Shown: piece by piece, positions 34,588-43,059 of the stretch
Position numbering within the stretch: the first letter of the stretch is position 1
Layout: each line of letters starts with the position of its first letter
Origin: Thiomonas bhubaneswarensis
GTDB lineage: Bacteria > Pseudomonadota > Gammaproteobacteria > Burkholderiales > Burkholderiaceae_C
Direction: 5' to 3'
NCBI RefSeq assembly: GCF_001418255.1
Contig: NZ_LIPV01000004.1
Location: 186,001-250,000, forward strand
Length of the DNA stretch: 64,000 nucleotides
Notes under the pieces: generated by a model
Databases searched by the model: none
Told to the model about the DNA's origin: nothing
Seen by the model: only the letters and a program-made list of their open reading frames with translations
Program-made: the position numbers and the translations under genes

Positions 34588-36693
34588 ATGGCGACCACCA
34601 CTTCCCCCAATCCTTCCGGCCTTCCCGCCTGGCGCACCCTGCTGCGGCGCGTCGACTGGCGCATGCTCACCGCCCCCATTCTGGTGGTGCTCATCCTGAT
34701 GATGCTGGTGGTGCCGCTGCCCACCGTCGTGCTCGACATGCTGTTCACCTTCAACATCGTGTTGTCGCTGATCATCATGCTGGTGACTCTCTATCTCACC
34801 CGGCCGCTGGATTTTTCGGCCTTTCCCACGGCACTGCTATTCACCACGCTGCTGCGGCTGTCGCTCAACGTGGCGGCGTCGCGCGTCATCCTGCTGCACG
34901 GGCAGAACGGCGAGGGCGCCGCCGGGGCGGTGATCGAGTCGTTCGGCAAGTTCGTCGTGGGCGGCAATTACGCGGTGGGCATCATCGTGTTCGCCATTCT
35001 GGTGGTGATCAACTTCGTGGTGATCACCAAGGGCGCGGGGCGCATCGCCGAGGTGAGTGCGCGCTTCACCCTCGACGCCATGCCGGGCAAGCAGATGGCC
35101 ATCGACGCCGACCTCAACGCCGGCTTGATCGACCAGGAAGAAGCCCGCAATCGCCGCGCCGACGTGGCCCAGGAAGCCGACTTCTACGGCGCGATGGACG
35201 GTGCCAGCAAGTTCGTGCGCGGCGACGCGGTGGCGGCCATTCTCATTCTGTTCATCAACCTGATCGGCGGCCTCATCATTGGCGTGTTCATGCACGGTCT
35301 GGGCCTGGGCGAAGCAGCGCAGAACTACACCCTGCTGTCCATCGGCGACGCGCTGGTGTCGCAGATTCCGGCGCTGGTCATCTCCATGGCCGCGGGCATC
35401 GTCATCAGCAATGTGTCCACCGGGCAGGACATCGGGCGGCAACTCGTCGGCCAGTTGTTCACCCACCCGCGGGTGCTGGCCATCACCGCGGGCATTCTGG
35501 GGCTGATCGGTCTGGTGCCGGGCATGCCTCATTTGGCCTTCCTCGGCGCGGCTGCGGTACTCGGTGGGGTGCTGTGGTGGCAGCACAAGCGGCAGCAAGC
35601 CAGCGCCGCGCAGGCGGCTCAGGCCGCGCCCGAGGCGGCGGCGCCGATCGAGCCCGAGGAAGTGAGCTGGGAGCAGATCGAGCCGGTGGACACCCTGTCG
35701 CTGGACGTGGGCTATCGCCTCATTCCGCTGGTCGATCGCAATCAGGGCGGCGAGCTGCTCGGGCGCATTCGTGGCGTGCGCAAGAAGTTCGCGCAGGAGA
35801 TGGGCTTTCTCGTCGCTTCGGTGCACATCCGCGACAACCTCGAACTGCGGCCCGGCGGCTATCGCATTGCCCTCAAGGGCGTGGATGTGGGCAGCGGCGA
35901 GATCTTTCCCGATCTGCTCATGGCCATCAACCCCGGGCAGGTGATGGGCGATCTGCAGGGCACACCCACCAAGGATCCAGCCTTCGGCCTGCCCGCGGTG
36001 TGGATCAACAAAGAGCAGCGCGAGCGGGCGCAGACCCTGGGCTATACCGTGGTGGATCCCAGCACGGTACTGGCCACGCATCTGCACCACTTGCTGCAGA
36101 CCCATGCCGCCGAGCTTCTGGGGCGCGAGGAAGTCGAGGGTCTGCTGGCGCACCTGTCCAAGCGCTCGCCCAAGCTGGTCGAAGACCTGGTGCCCAAGCT
36201 CATCTCCGCCGACCGGCTGCGCAAGGTGCTGCAGAACCTGCTGACCGAGGGCGTGCCCATCCGCGACATGCGCACCATTGCCGAAGTGCTGGCCGAACAC
36301 GCCGCACAGGTGAACGACACCGACGAACTCACCGCGCGGGTGAGGCTGGCGCTGGGCGCCTACATCGTGCAGAGCCTGTCGCCCAACGGGCAGGAACTCT
36401 CCGCTGCGGTGCTCGACGGTCAGCTGGAACAGATTCTGCTTTCCAGCCTGCGCTCCGATCCGCAGCAGCCCTCGGTCGAGCCCGGGCTGGCGCAGCGGCT
36501 GATGGACAAGGCGCGCGAGCTGATGCAGCGCATGGAGGCGCAGGGCGCCAGCGGCGTGCTGCTGGTGAGCGCGCCGTTGCGACAGTTTCTCGCCCGACTG
36601 CTGGCGCGCAGTGCGCCGCGCCTGCGCGTGCTGTCCTATGCTGAAATTCCCGACCAGAAACAGGTCAAGGTCACCGCCACGCTGGGCGCGTAA
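34588..36693 (+). CDS. flhA: Flagellar export gate protein FlhA
   Basis: This 701-residue protein has about eight membrane helices in its N-terminal half. The FHIPEP region includes RPLDFSAFPTALLFTTLLRL and AGRIAEVSARFTLDAMPGKQ. The C-terminal cytoplasmic domain forms the nonameric substrate-docking ring. It begins 7 bp after flhB. Confidence 0.96.
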   Translation: MATTTSPNPSGLPAWRTLLRRVDWRMLTAPILVVLILMMLVVPLPTVVLDMLFTFNIVLSLIIMLVTLYLTRPLDFSAFPTALLFTTLLRLSLNVAASRVILLHGQNGEGAAGAVIESFGKFVVGGNYAVGIIVFAILVVINFVVITKGAGRIAEVSARFTLDAMPGKQMAIDADLNAGLIDQEEARNRRADVAQEADFYGAMDGASKFVRGDAVAAILILFINLIGGLIIGVFMHGLGLGEAAQNYTLLSIGDALVSQIPALVISMAAGIVISNVSTGQDIGRQLVGQLFTHPRVLAITAGILGLIGLVPGMPHLAFLGAAAVLGGVLWWQHKRQQASAAQAAQAAPEAAAPIEPEEVSWEQIEPVDTLSLDVGYRLIPLVDRNQGGELLGRIRGVRKKFAQEMGFLVASVHIRDNLELRPGGYRIALKGVDVGSGEIFPDLLMAINPGQVMGDLQGTPTKDPAFGLPAVWINKEQRERAQTLGYTVVDPSTVLATHLHHLLQTHAAELLGREEVEGLLAHLSKRSPKLVEDLVPKLISADRLRKVLQNLLTEGVPIRDMRTIAEVLAEHAAQVNDTDELTARVRLALGAYIVQSLSPNGQELSAAVLDGQLEQILLSSLRSDPQQPSVEPGLAQRLMDKARELMQRMEAQGASGVLLVSAPLRQFLARLLARSAPRLRVLSYAEIPDQKQVKVTATLGA

Positions 36694-36710
36694 ACGCTGG
36701 AGCCTCAATC

Positions 36711-38144
36711 GTGAAAATCAAACGCTACACCGGAACCAACACCCGCGAGGTGCTCACCCGCATCCGCAACGACCTCGGCGCCGATGCGGTGATTCTGTCG
36801 AATCGGGAAATCGTCGGCGGCGTCGAACTTATGGCGGCGGTGGACTTCGACGCCAGCCGATTTCCGTCGGAGGAGCATGAACCCGAGGCGGCGAAGCCCG
36901 CGGCACCAGCAACGGCGCCGCAAGCCCACACGACTCCAAAGCCAACAGGCAGCGAGCCGCATTCAGCGCAGGTCAGTGCCGTTGCAGCCATGCCGAGCGT
37001 TGCGGCAGGGCGGGAGGGAACAGCCCATGCGACGCCCAAGCCCGCCGACGATCTGCCCTTACCCGCCGTGGCGCGCGTGGCGGCGTCCGCCAGCGCAAGT
37101 GCCGCCATGCAAGCGGCGCCGATGGCACCGATCACCCTGGAACAGAAAGACGCAGCCGCTCTGGCCGTCGCCCCAAGACATGCCGCGCAGCCGGGCAGTC
37201 GTGTCGAGCGCACCGAAGCGCCGCCGCACCGGACCGATCGCCGCACCGAGCCGCAGGACGAACTCGGCGCCATGCGCCATGAATTGCAGGATCTGCGCCA
37301 GTGGATGCAGTCGCAGATGTCGGGCCTGGCCGACGCCGGGCCGCTGACCCCCGTGGGCGAACAGCTCCAGTCCCTGGGCTTCTCCACCGCGCGGGCGCGG
37401 CAGCTCGGCAGCCAGGCGCTGAACCTGCGCGGCGCGCTGGCCGCGTATCTCGGCAAGGGCTTGCAGGTGGCGGCCGATCCGGTGTCGGCCCCCGGCATCT
37501 ACGCCCTGGTCGGCCCGACGGGGGCCGGCAAGACCACCACCATCGCCAAGCTCGCCGCGCGGCTGGTGCTGCGCCACAGCACCGGGACGGTGGCGCTGAT
37601 CACCACCGATACCTACCGCATCGGCGGCGTGGAACAGCTCAAGATCTACGGCCGCATTCTGGGCGTGCCAGTGGCGGTGGCGCGCGACGGTGAGGAGCTG
37701 CAGCAGCATCTGCGCGACTTCGCCGACCGGCGCTATGTGCTGATCGACAGCATCGGCCTGAGCCCGCGCGACGTGCGTATGGCCGAGCAGATGCAATGGC
37801 TGCAGGCACTGGGCGACAGCGTCACCCGCCTGCTGGTGGTGGGCGCGGGCCTGGCGCCGACGGCGTATGCCGAACTCTGGGCGCTGTACCGCCGCCTGCC
37901 CGTTGCGGCGGCGATTCTCACCAAACTGGACGAGAGCCCGAGCTTCGGCGCCGCGCTGCAATGGCTGGTCGAAAGCAGCGTGCCGCTATGGTTCTACACC
38001 GACGGCCAGCGCGTGCCGGAAGACCTGCATGTGCCTTCGCTGGCTAAGATCACGGCTTTGCTGGAACACGACCCCGTGACCCGTTTCGACTCCGCCCCCG
38101 TCATGTCCGCTGCCGCTGCGGCCGCGTCATCTCCCTCGGCCTGA
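36711..38144 (+). CDS. flhF: Flagellar SRP-like GTPase FlhF
   Basis: This 477-residue protein starts at GTG 36711. It has the N-terminal KIKRYTGTNTREVLTRIRND, a long Ala/Pro/Glu-rich linker (~60-180) and a C-terminal SRP-type GTPase with P-loop GPTGAGKTTTIAKLAA and TTDTYRIGGVEQLKIYGRI. FlhF sets the place and, with FlhG, the number of polar flagella. The following flhG gene supports a polar arrangement. Confidence 0.94.
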   Translation: MKIKRYTGTNTREVLTRIRNDLGADAVILSNREIVGGVELMAAVDFDASRFPSEEHEPEAAKPAAPATAPQAHTTPKPTGSEPHSAQVSAVAAMPSVAAGREGTAHATPKPADDLPLPAVARVAASASASAAMQAAPMAPITLEQKDAAALAVAPRHAAQPGSRVERTEAPPHRTDRRTEPQDELGAMRHELQDLRQWMQSQMSGLADAGPLTPVGEQLQSLGFSTARARQLGSQALNLRGALAAYLGKGLQVAADPVSAPGIYALVGPTGAGKTTTIAKLAARLVLRHSTGTVALITTDTYRIGGVEQLKIYGRILGVPVAVARDGEELQQHLRDFADRRYVLIDSIGLSPRDVRMAEQMQWLQALGDSVTRLLVVGAGLAPTAYAELWALYRRLPVAAAILTKLDESPSFGAALQWLVESSVPLWFYTDGQRVPEDLHVPSLAKITALLEHDPVTRFDSAPVMSAAAAAASSPSA

Positions 38145-38164
38145 CCCTCACTAGAGAACGCATC

Positions 38165-39013
38165 ATGGATCAAGCCGAAGGACTGCGCCGCCTGCAGCGC
38201 CCCCCGACCAAGGTCATCACCGTCGCCAGCGGCAAGGGCGGCGTGGGCAAGACCAATGTGGTCGCCAACCTGGCCATCACCCTGGCGCGTGGCGGCCAGC
38301 GGGTGATGGTGTTCGATGCCGATCTGGGTCTGGGCAATATCGACATCCTGCTGGGCCTCACGCCGCGCTACAACATCAGCCATGTGCTCTCAGGCGAGAA
38401 GCAGCTCAGCGACGTGCTGGTGCGCGGTCCGCAGGACATTCTGGTGCTGCCGGCTTCCAGCGGCGTGGCCAGTATGGCCGCGCTCGACGTGGCCACCCAG
38501 TCGCGGCTGATCGACGCGGTCAGCAGTCTCGACGTTCCTCTGGACTATCTGCTGGTGGACTGTGCCGCGGGCATCGCCGGTGATGTGCTCACGTTCAGCC
38601 GCGCCGCGCAGGATCTCATTGTCGTGCTGAACAACGAGCCCGCTTCGGTAGCCGATGCCTACGCGCTCATCAAAGTGCTCAGCAAACATCACGGTCTCAA
38701 GCGTTTTCACCTGCTGCCGAACATGGTGCGCGATGCGCGCGAGGGCCAGGCGCTGTTTGCCAAAATTACCGGCGTGGCCGATCGCTACCTCGACGTCTCG
38801 CTCGATCTGCTGGGCAGCATTCCGCTGGACGCGTCGTTGCGCGCGGCGGTGCGCAGCCAGCGCGCCGTGGTCGAATCCGCACCACAGAGCGCCGCCGCCG
38901 CCGCTTTTGCCGCGTTGGCCGCCCGGGTGAAAAACTGGCCGCTGCCGCAGGGGCCGAGCGGCCGCATCGAATTCTTCATGCAGCAGTGGCTGCGGGCAGA
39001 GCAGGCCGCTTGA
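38165..39013 (+). CDS. flhG: Flagellar number regulator FlhG/FleN (MinD-like ATPase)
   Basis: This 282-residue protein has a deviant Walker A motif SGKGGVGKTNVVANLA and MVFDADLGLGNIDILLGL, as in MinD/ParA ATPases. FlhG restrains FlhF and, in some species, the master regulator FleQ, limiting flagellar number. It lies 20 bp after flhF and 19 bp before fliA, the canonical order. Confidence 0.95.
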   Translation: MDQAEGLRRLQRPPTKVITVASGKGGVGKTNVVANLAITLARGGQRVMVFDADLGLGNIDILLGLTPRYNISHVLSGEKQLSDVLVRGPQDILVLPASSGVASMAALDVATQSRLIDAVSSLDVPLDYLLVDCAAGIAGDVLTFSRAAQDLIVVLNNEPASVADAYALIKVLSKHHGLKRFHLLPNMVRDAREGQALFAKITGVADRYLDVSLDLLGSIPLDASLRAAVRSQRAVVESAPQSAAAAAFAALAARVKNWPLPQGPSGRIEFFMQQWLRAEQAA

Positions 39014-39032
39014 CGCGCGCTGCACCGACCAC

Positions 39033-39800
39033 ATGGCTCCCGATCGGATGAAACCCGGCCTCTACCCCGCCCCTGAAACCCGCGAGGAGCGCCTTGCCAA
39101 GCACCTGCCCATGGTGCGGCGCATCGCGGGCCAGATGGCGGCGCAGCTGCCGGCATCGGTCGATTTCTCCGATCTGGAACAGGCGGGCATGATCGGCCTC
39201 TGGGACGCGCTCGACCGCGGTGAAATGCAGTCGCCGGCGCAGTTCGCCACCTACGCGGCCATTCGCATCCGCGGCGCGATCTACGACGAACTGCGCAAGC
39301 TCGACTGGCTGCCCCGCCGCAGCCGCGCCAAGGAGCGCCAGATCGAGCGCGCCGAGGCGCTGCTCACCCAGCGCCTGGGCCGCCACCCCGAAGACGGCGA
39401 GATCGCCGCGCATCTGGGCTGGGAGCTGGCCGAGTACTACGACGCGCTGGCCGAGACCAGCATGCAGCTGGTCTACCTCGAAGACCTCACGCCCGACGAC
39501 GGCGGTGATTACGCCGACCGCACGCCCGACGAAGCCAGCCTGCTGCCCGAGGCGTTGCTGCAGGACGCCGAGCTGGAGCGCGATCTACAGGCCGCCATCC
39601 TCGACCTGCCCGAGCGCGAAAAGCTGGTGCTGTCGCTGTATTACCAGGAAGATCTGCAGCTCAAGGACATCGGCCGCGTGCTCGAGGTGAGCGAATCGCG
39701 CGTGAGCCAGCTCATGAAACAGGCGGTGATGCGGCTGAGGGCCAGGCTGCAGGCGCACGAGCAACCGGCAACCGGATCGGGCCGTCGCGCCGCACGATGA
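39033..39800 (+). CDS. fliA: Flagellar sigma factor 28, FliA
   Basis: This 255-residue sigma-70-family protein has region 2 (ASVDFSDLEQAGMIGLWDAL, YAAIRIRGAIYDELRKLDWL) and region 4 (KLVLSLYYQEDLQLKDIGRV, ESRVSQLMKQAVMRLR). It directs late flagellar and chemotaxis promoters. Two sites matching its consensus occur in this window, at 59146 and 61486. Its anti-sigma factor FlgM is encoded at 61539. ATG 39033 is used; ATG 39048 is also possible. Confidence 0.95.
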   Translation: MAPDRMKPGLYPAPETREERLAKHLPMVRRIAGQMAAQLPASVDFSDLEQAGMIGLWDALDRGEMQSPAQFATYAAIRIRGAIYDELRKLDWLPRRSRAKERQIERAEALLTQRLGRHPEDGEIAAHLGWELAEYYDALAETSMQLVYLEDLTPDDGGDYADRTPDEASLLPEALLQDAELERDLQAAILDLPEREKLVLSLYYQEDLQLKDIGRVLEVSESRVSQLMKQAVMRLRARLQAHEQPATGSGRRAAR

Positions 39801-39843
39801 CAGGCCAGACAGAAAAACGGCAGAACAGGGACGGGGAATCTTC

Positions 39844-40587
39844 ATGGACATTCTGAGTGTCATCGGCATCGTGGTTGCGCTGGGCTCCATCCTGCTGGGG
39901 CAGATGCTCGAAGGCGGCCACATCAGCTCCATCATCCAGGGCACGGCCTTTCTCATCGTGATCGGCGGCACCACCGGCGCGACCATGCTGCAGTTCCCGC
40001 TCAAGGTGTTTTTCCGCTCGCTCAAAATGCTGCCGTGGATCGTGCTGCCGCCCAAGGGCAGCCCCGAAGAGAGCATCAAACAGATCCTCGAATGGAGCGA
40101 CACCGCGCGCAAGAACGGCCTGCTGGCGCTGGAAGCCGTGGTCGAGTCGGTGCCCGACCCGTTCGTGAAAAAGGGCCTGCAGATGCTGGTGGACGGCACC
40201 GACCCCGAAAAAATCCGATCCACCCTGGAGCAGGAAATCGGCGCCGTCGAGCATCACGACACCCAGGCGGCCAAGGTGTACGAGTCGTCGGGCGGCTACG
40301 CCCCGACGGTGGGCATTCTCGGCGCCGTGCTCGGGCTGATTCACGTGATGGAAAACCTGGCCGATCCGAGCAAGCTCGGCGGCGGCATCGCGGTGGCCTT
40401 CGTCGCCACGGTGTACGGCGTGGGCGCGGCCAACCTGTTTTTCCTGCCGGTGGCCAACAAGCTCAAGGGCATCGTGCACAATCGGGCCAAATTGCAGGAA
40501 ATGCAGGTCGATGGCCTGGTGGCTATCGCCGAGGGCGAAAACCCGCGCATCATCGAAGGCCGTCTGCAAAGCTATTTCGCGCATTGA
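39844..40587 (+). CDS. motC: Flagellar stator protein of the MotA/MotC type
   Basis: This 247-residue protein has four membrane helices with the MotA/ExbB-like pairs TAFLIVIGGTTGATMLQFPL and GGYAPTVGILGAVLGLIHVM ... GIAVAFVATVYGVGAANLFF. It would conduct ions to drive the rotor with a MotB-type partner. The sequence is of the MotC/PomA branch usually encoded after fliA. The normal motD/motB partner gene does not follow; a small unknown gene takes its place. Confidence 0.9.
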   Translation: MDILSVIGIVVALGSILLGQMLEGGHISSIIQGTAFLIVIGGTTGATMLQFPLKVFFRSLKMLPWIVLPPKGSPEESIKQILEWSDTARKNGLLALEAVVESVPDPFVKKGLQMLVDGTDPEKIRSTLEQEIGAVEHHDTQAAKVYESSGGYAPTVGILGAVLGLIHVMENLADPSKLGGGIAVAFVATVYGVGAANLFFLPVANKLKGIVHNRAKLQEMQVDGLVAIAEGENPRIIEGRLQSYFAH

Positions 40588-40667
40588 GCCGAGGCAGAAC
40601 AGGGCGGTGCGGTGTGCGGCTCCTGCCTTGCGTTTCGTGACCCGGTACCGCCGGAAGGAGCGTGAAC

Positions 40668-40886
40668 ATGGACGATGCGACGATCAACCCGGTGGGGGCC
40701 TATGACCCGGTATCGCGTCTGCCCGATGGCGGTGGCCGTGGTCGGCAGCAGTCGCCCGAGCGCAAGCCCAGGGCAGGGCGCCAGCCCCCCGAGGGCTCGG
40801 CCCCGGCGGGTACACCCGATGCACCCCCGGCCGAGACGCCCGATCCCGACGCGCCACGGGGCCGATACATCGACGACCGTGCCTGA
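40668..40886 (+). CDS. Small hypothetical protein, proline-rich, in the flagellar operon
   Basis: The 72-residue ORF has a strong AAGGAG ribosome-binding site 7 bases before ATG 40668. It begins MDDATINPVGAYDPVSRLPD and continues as a disordered stretch rich in Pro, Arg, Gly and Asp. No signal or membrane segment is present. It sits where motD would be expected but has no resemblance to MotB. I do not recognise its function. Confidence 0.6.
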   Translation: MDDATINPVGAYDPVSRLPDGGGRGRQQSPERKPRAGRQPPEGSAPAGTPDAPPAETPDPDAPRGRYIDDRA

Positions 40887-40932
40887 TCCCGGCCTTTGAC
40901 CCCCTTTTTTGCCCGCCATCCTCCGCGCCATC

Positions 40933-41412
40933 ATGACCCTCATCCTCCTCGTCTTCGCCGCGCTGATCGTGGCCCTGCAGATCGCGCTGACCCTTACCCT
41001 CAAGCGCATGCTCGACCTGCTCGCAACCACGCGCGATCAGGTCCACGGCCTTCAACTGCGCATCCAGACCCTGGAGCAGGAGCGCGAAGCGGCGACGCCG
41101 CCACCTTCGGCCCTGTTCACCCTGGCACCCCGCGCCGATGCCGCGCCCGAGCCGGTTTCAGATCCGTCGCCCATGCCGACACCCTCGACGTCATCGACTG
41201 CGCCTGACCCGCAAGCCCCAGCGGCCAGCGCCGGGTTCACTGACTTTCCGGTGTTGCACGAGTCGCCCGACCTGCCCCCGGCCGACGAGGTGGGCGCCAA
41301 AGTCCGCGCTCTGGCGCGGCAAGGGCTGCCGGTGCGCGACATCGCCGAGCGCTGCGGCCTGAGCGAAGCCGAGGCCGAGCTGATCATTCATCTACGCCAG
41401 GAGCCGATCTGA
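40933..41412 (+). CDS. DUF2802-type membrane-anchored protein
   Basis: The ~159-residue protein has one N-terminal membrane helix (LILLVFAALIVALQIALTL), a short coiled segment, a Pro/Ala/Ser-rich linker and a C-terminal helix-turn-helix-like module (ALARQGLPVRDIAERCGLSE followed by AEAELIIHL). This layout is that of the DUF2802 family found in flagellar operons of gamma- and betaproteobacteria. Function is not established. ATG 40933 is chosen because it starts directly before the membrane helix. Confidence 0.75.
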   Translation: MTLILLVFAALIVALQIALTLTLKRMLDLLATTRDQVHGLQLRIQTLEQEREAATPPPSALFTLAPRADAAPEPVSDPSPMPTPSTSSTAPDPQAPAASAGFTDFPVLHESPDLPPADEVGAKVRALARQGLPVRDIAERCGLSEAEAELIIHLRQEPI

Positions 41413-41416
41413 TCCC

Positions 41417-42685
41417 ATGAGCACGCCGCCCGTCCTCAACGGCGTCTCAACGGTCTCGCCCGTCGGGCCTTCGGCCCCGGCCCGCGCCGAGGGTGGCGCG
41501 TTCTCGGCCGCGCCGGGCACCGCGTTCGAGGCCGAGGTGGTGCAGGTGCAATCGGCGGCGTCGCCCGCAGCTGCGGCGGCAGCCGGTGCTGCGGCCGACG
41601 GTCGCCTGCAGACCCAGGTGATGCTGCGTCTGGGCAACGCGCTGGTCGCAGCGACCTTGCCCGGTGCGCCACCGCAGGTCGGCGCGCGTCTGCCGCTCAT
41701 CTATCTCGGTTCACCGAGCGGCCAGGCCCAGTTCCTGCTGGCGCCGCAGCAGGGGCAGACGGCGGCGGTGCAGGCGCAGTTGTCCGGCCCGGGGCAGTTG
41801 CTCGGTCTGCTGCAGCAGATGCAGGCTGCTGGCGCCTCGCAGCCGGGTGCCGCAAGCACGGGCACGTCTGCGGCCCGCACGGCGGCGGCGATGCCGGTAT
41901 GGCCAGACCCCGCGATGCCCACACCGCAGGCGGCGCAGCGCCTCGCGGGCGCGTTGAGTGCCAGCGGGCTGTTCTACGAAAGTCACCTGGGCGCCTGGGC
42001 GCAGGGCCAGCAGCCGCTCTCGGCCCTGCTGGAGCAGCCGCAGGGCCGACTTTCGCCCCTGCTCCAAACGGCGACGGCGCCGCAGACCGCAACGACCTCC
42101 GCTGCGGCATCGGCACCTCCTTCGGCGCCGCCGCCCGCAAGTCAAGCTCACGCCGCGACCACGCCGCCGCCGACAGCCACTTCCAACCCCGCGCCGCCGA
42201 TGCCCGATGCCGTGGCGGTGCCGCGACATGCCGCGCTGGCGGCTTACAGCACGGTGCAAAGCGGGCCGCAGGTGGCGAGCGACCCTGTCGCGCTGGCTGC
42301 GCGCCTGCCCGCCGAACTGCACGGCGTGGTCCAGCAGCAATTGCAGGCGCTGATGCAGGGGCAGGTCGTTTGGGAAGGGCTGCTCTGGCCGGGCCAGACT
42401 GCGCGCTGGACTCTGCGGCCCGAGCCGGAAGATCGCGGCAGGCCGCAGCCGAGCGCCGAGCGGCCGTGGAGCACCCAGATCGATCTCGACCTGCCGCAGC
42501 TCGGCGCGGTGCAGGCGCGGCTGCGGCTGGACGGCAATCGAGTGGATGTGGTGCTGCGCCACGACGCCAAGGCGCAGGAACGTGTCGATGCGTCCTTGCC
42601 CCTGTTGCGCAGGGCCTTGCAGAACTCGGGCCTGGAGGTGGGCGTGCTTCAACTGGAGCGGTCGTCCGGGGGAGAGGCGGCGTGA
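41417..42685 (+). CDS. fliK: FliK-like flagellar hook-length control protein
   Basis: This 422-residue protein has a long low-complexity Ala/Pro/Gln-rich N-terminal region and a C-terminal ~120-residue domain (LPQLGAVQARLRLDGNRVDV ... LLRRALQNSGLEVGVLQLER) resembling the FliK export-switch domain. The pairing with a short FlhB-like gene immediately downstream (overlapping stop/start) occurs in many flagellar loci. It is probably a second FliK-type protein rather than the main hook ruler. Confidence 0.75.
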   Translation: MSTPPVLNGVSTVSPVGPSAPARAEGGAFSAAPGTAFEAEVVQVQSAASPAAAAAAGAAADGRLQTQVMLRLGNALVAATLPGAPPQVGARLPLIYLGSPSGQAQFLLAPQQGQTAAVQAQLSGPGQLLGLLQQMQAAGASQPGAASTGTSAARTAAAMPVWPDPAMPTPQAAQRLAGALSASGLFYESHLGAWAQGQQPLSALLEQPQGRLSPLLQTATAPQTATTSAAASAPPSAPPPASQAHAATTPPPTATSNPAPPMPDAVAVPRHAALAAYSTVQSGPQVASDPVALAARLPAELHGVVQQQLQALMQGQVVWEGLLWPGQTARWTLRPEPEDRGRPQPSAERPWSTQIDLDLPQLGAVQARLRLDGNRVDVVLRHDAKAQERVDASLPLLRRALQNSGLEVGVLQLERSSGGEAA

Positions 42686-43017
42686 GCACGCAACTGCCGC
42701 CAGAGCATGGGCCACGCGCCGAATGGCGCCAGGCCGTGGCGCTGCGCTACGACGCCGACGCTGCCGGAGCGCCGCAAGTCGTCGCCAAAGGGCAGGGCTT
42801 GGTGGCCGAGGCCATCGTCGCCCGCGCCAAGGAGGCCGGTGTGTACGTGCATGAGTCGCCGCAATTGGTGCAACTGCTCATGGCCGTCGATCTCGACAGC
42901 CAGATTCCGCCTGCGCTCTACACCGCCGTGGCCGAACTGCTGGCCTGGCTGTGGCGGCTCGAAGCCGGGTCGGCGCCGCCGCAACCTCCGGTTTTGCACC
43001 TGCCCGAATCGCGCTGA
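42682..43017 (+). CDS. FlhB C-terminal-domain-like protein
   Basis: This 111-residue protein starts at GTG 42682 and overlaps the previous gene by four bases. It aligns by eye with the cytoplasmic end of FlhB (here GAPQVVAKGQGLVAEAIVAR, there RAPVVLALGADLVAARIREI). It lacks the membrane part and the NPTH cleavage motif; the corresponding place reads VALRYDADAAG. Such stand-alone proteins are known and can partly replace the FlhB domain. It may interact with the FliK-like protein. Confidence 0.8.
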   Translation: MSTQLPPEHGPRAEWRQAVALRYDADAAGAPQVVAKGQGLVAEAIVARAKEAGVYVHESPQLVQLLMAVDLDSQIPPALYTAVAELLAWLWRLEAGSAPPQPPVLHLPESR

Positions 43018-43059
43018 AATACGATGGCGTAAAACACACTTACAAAGTCACTTTTCGCC

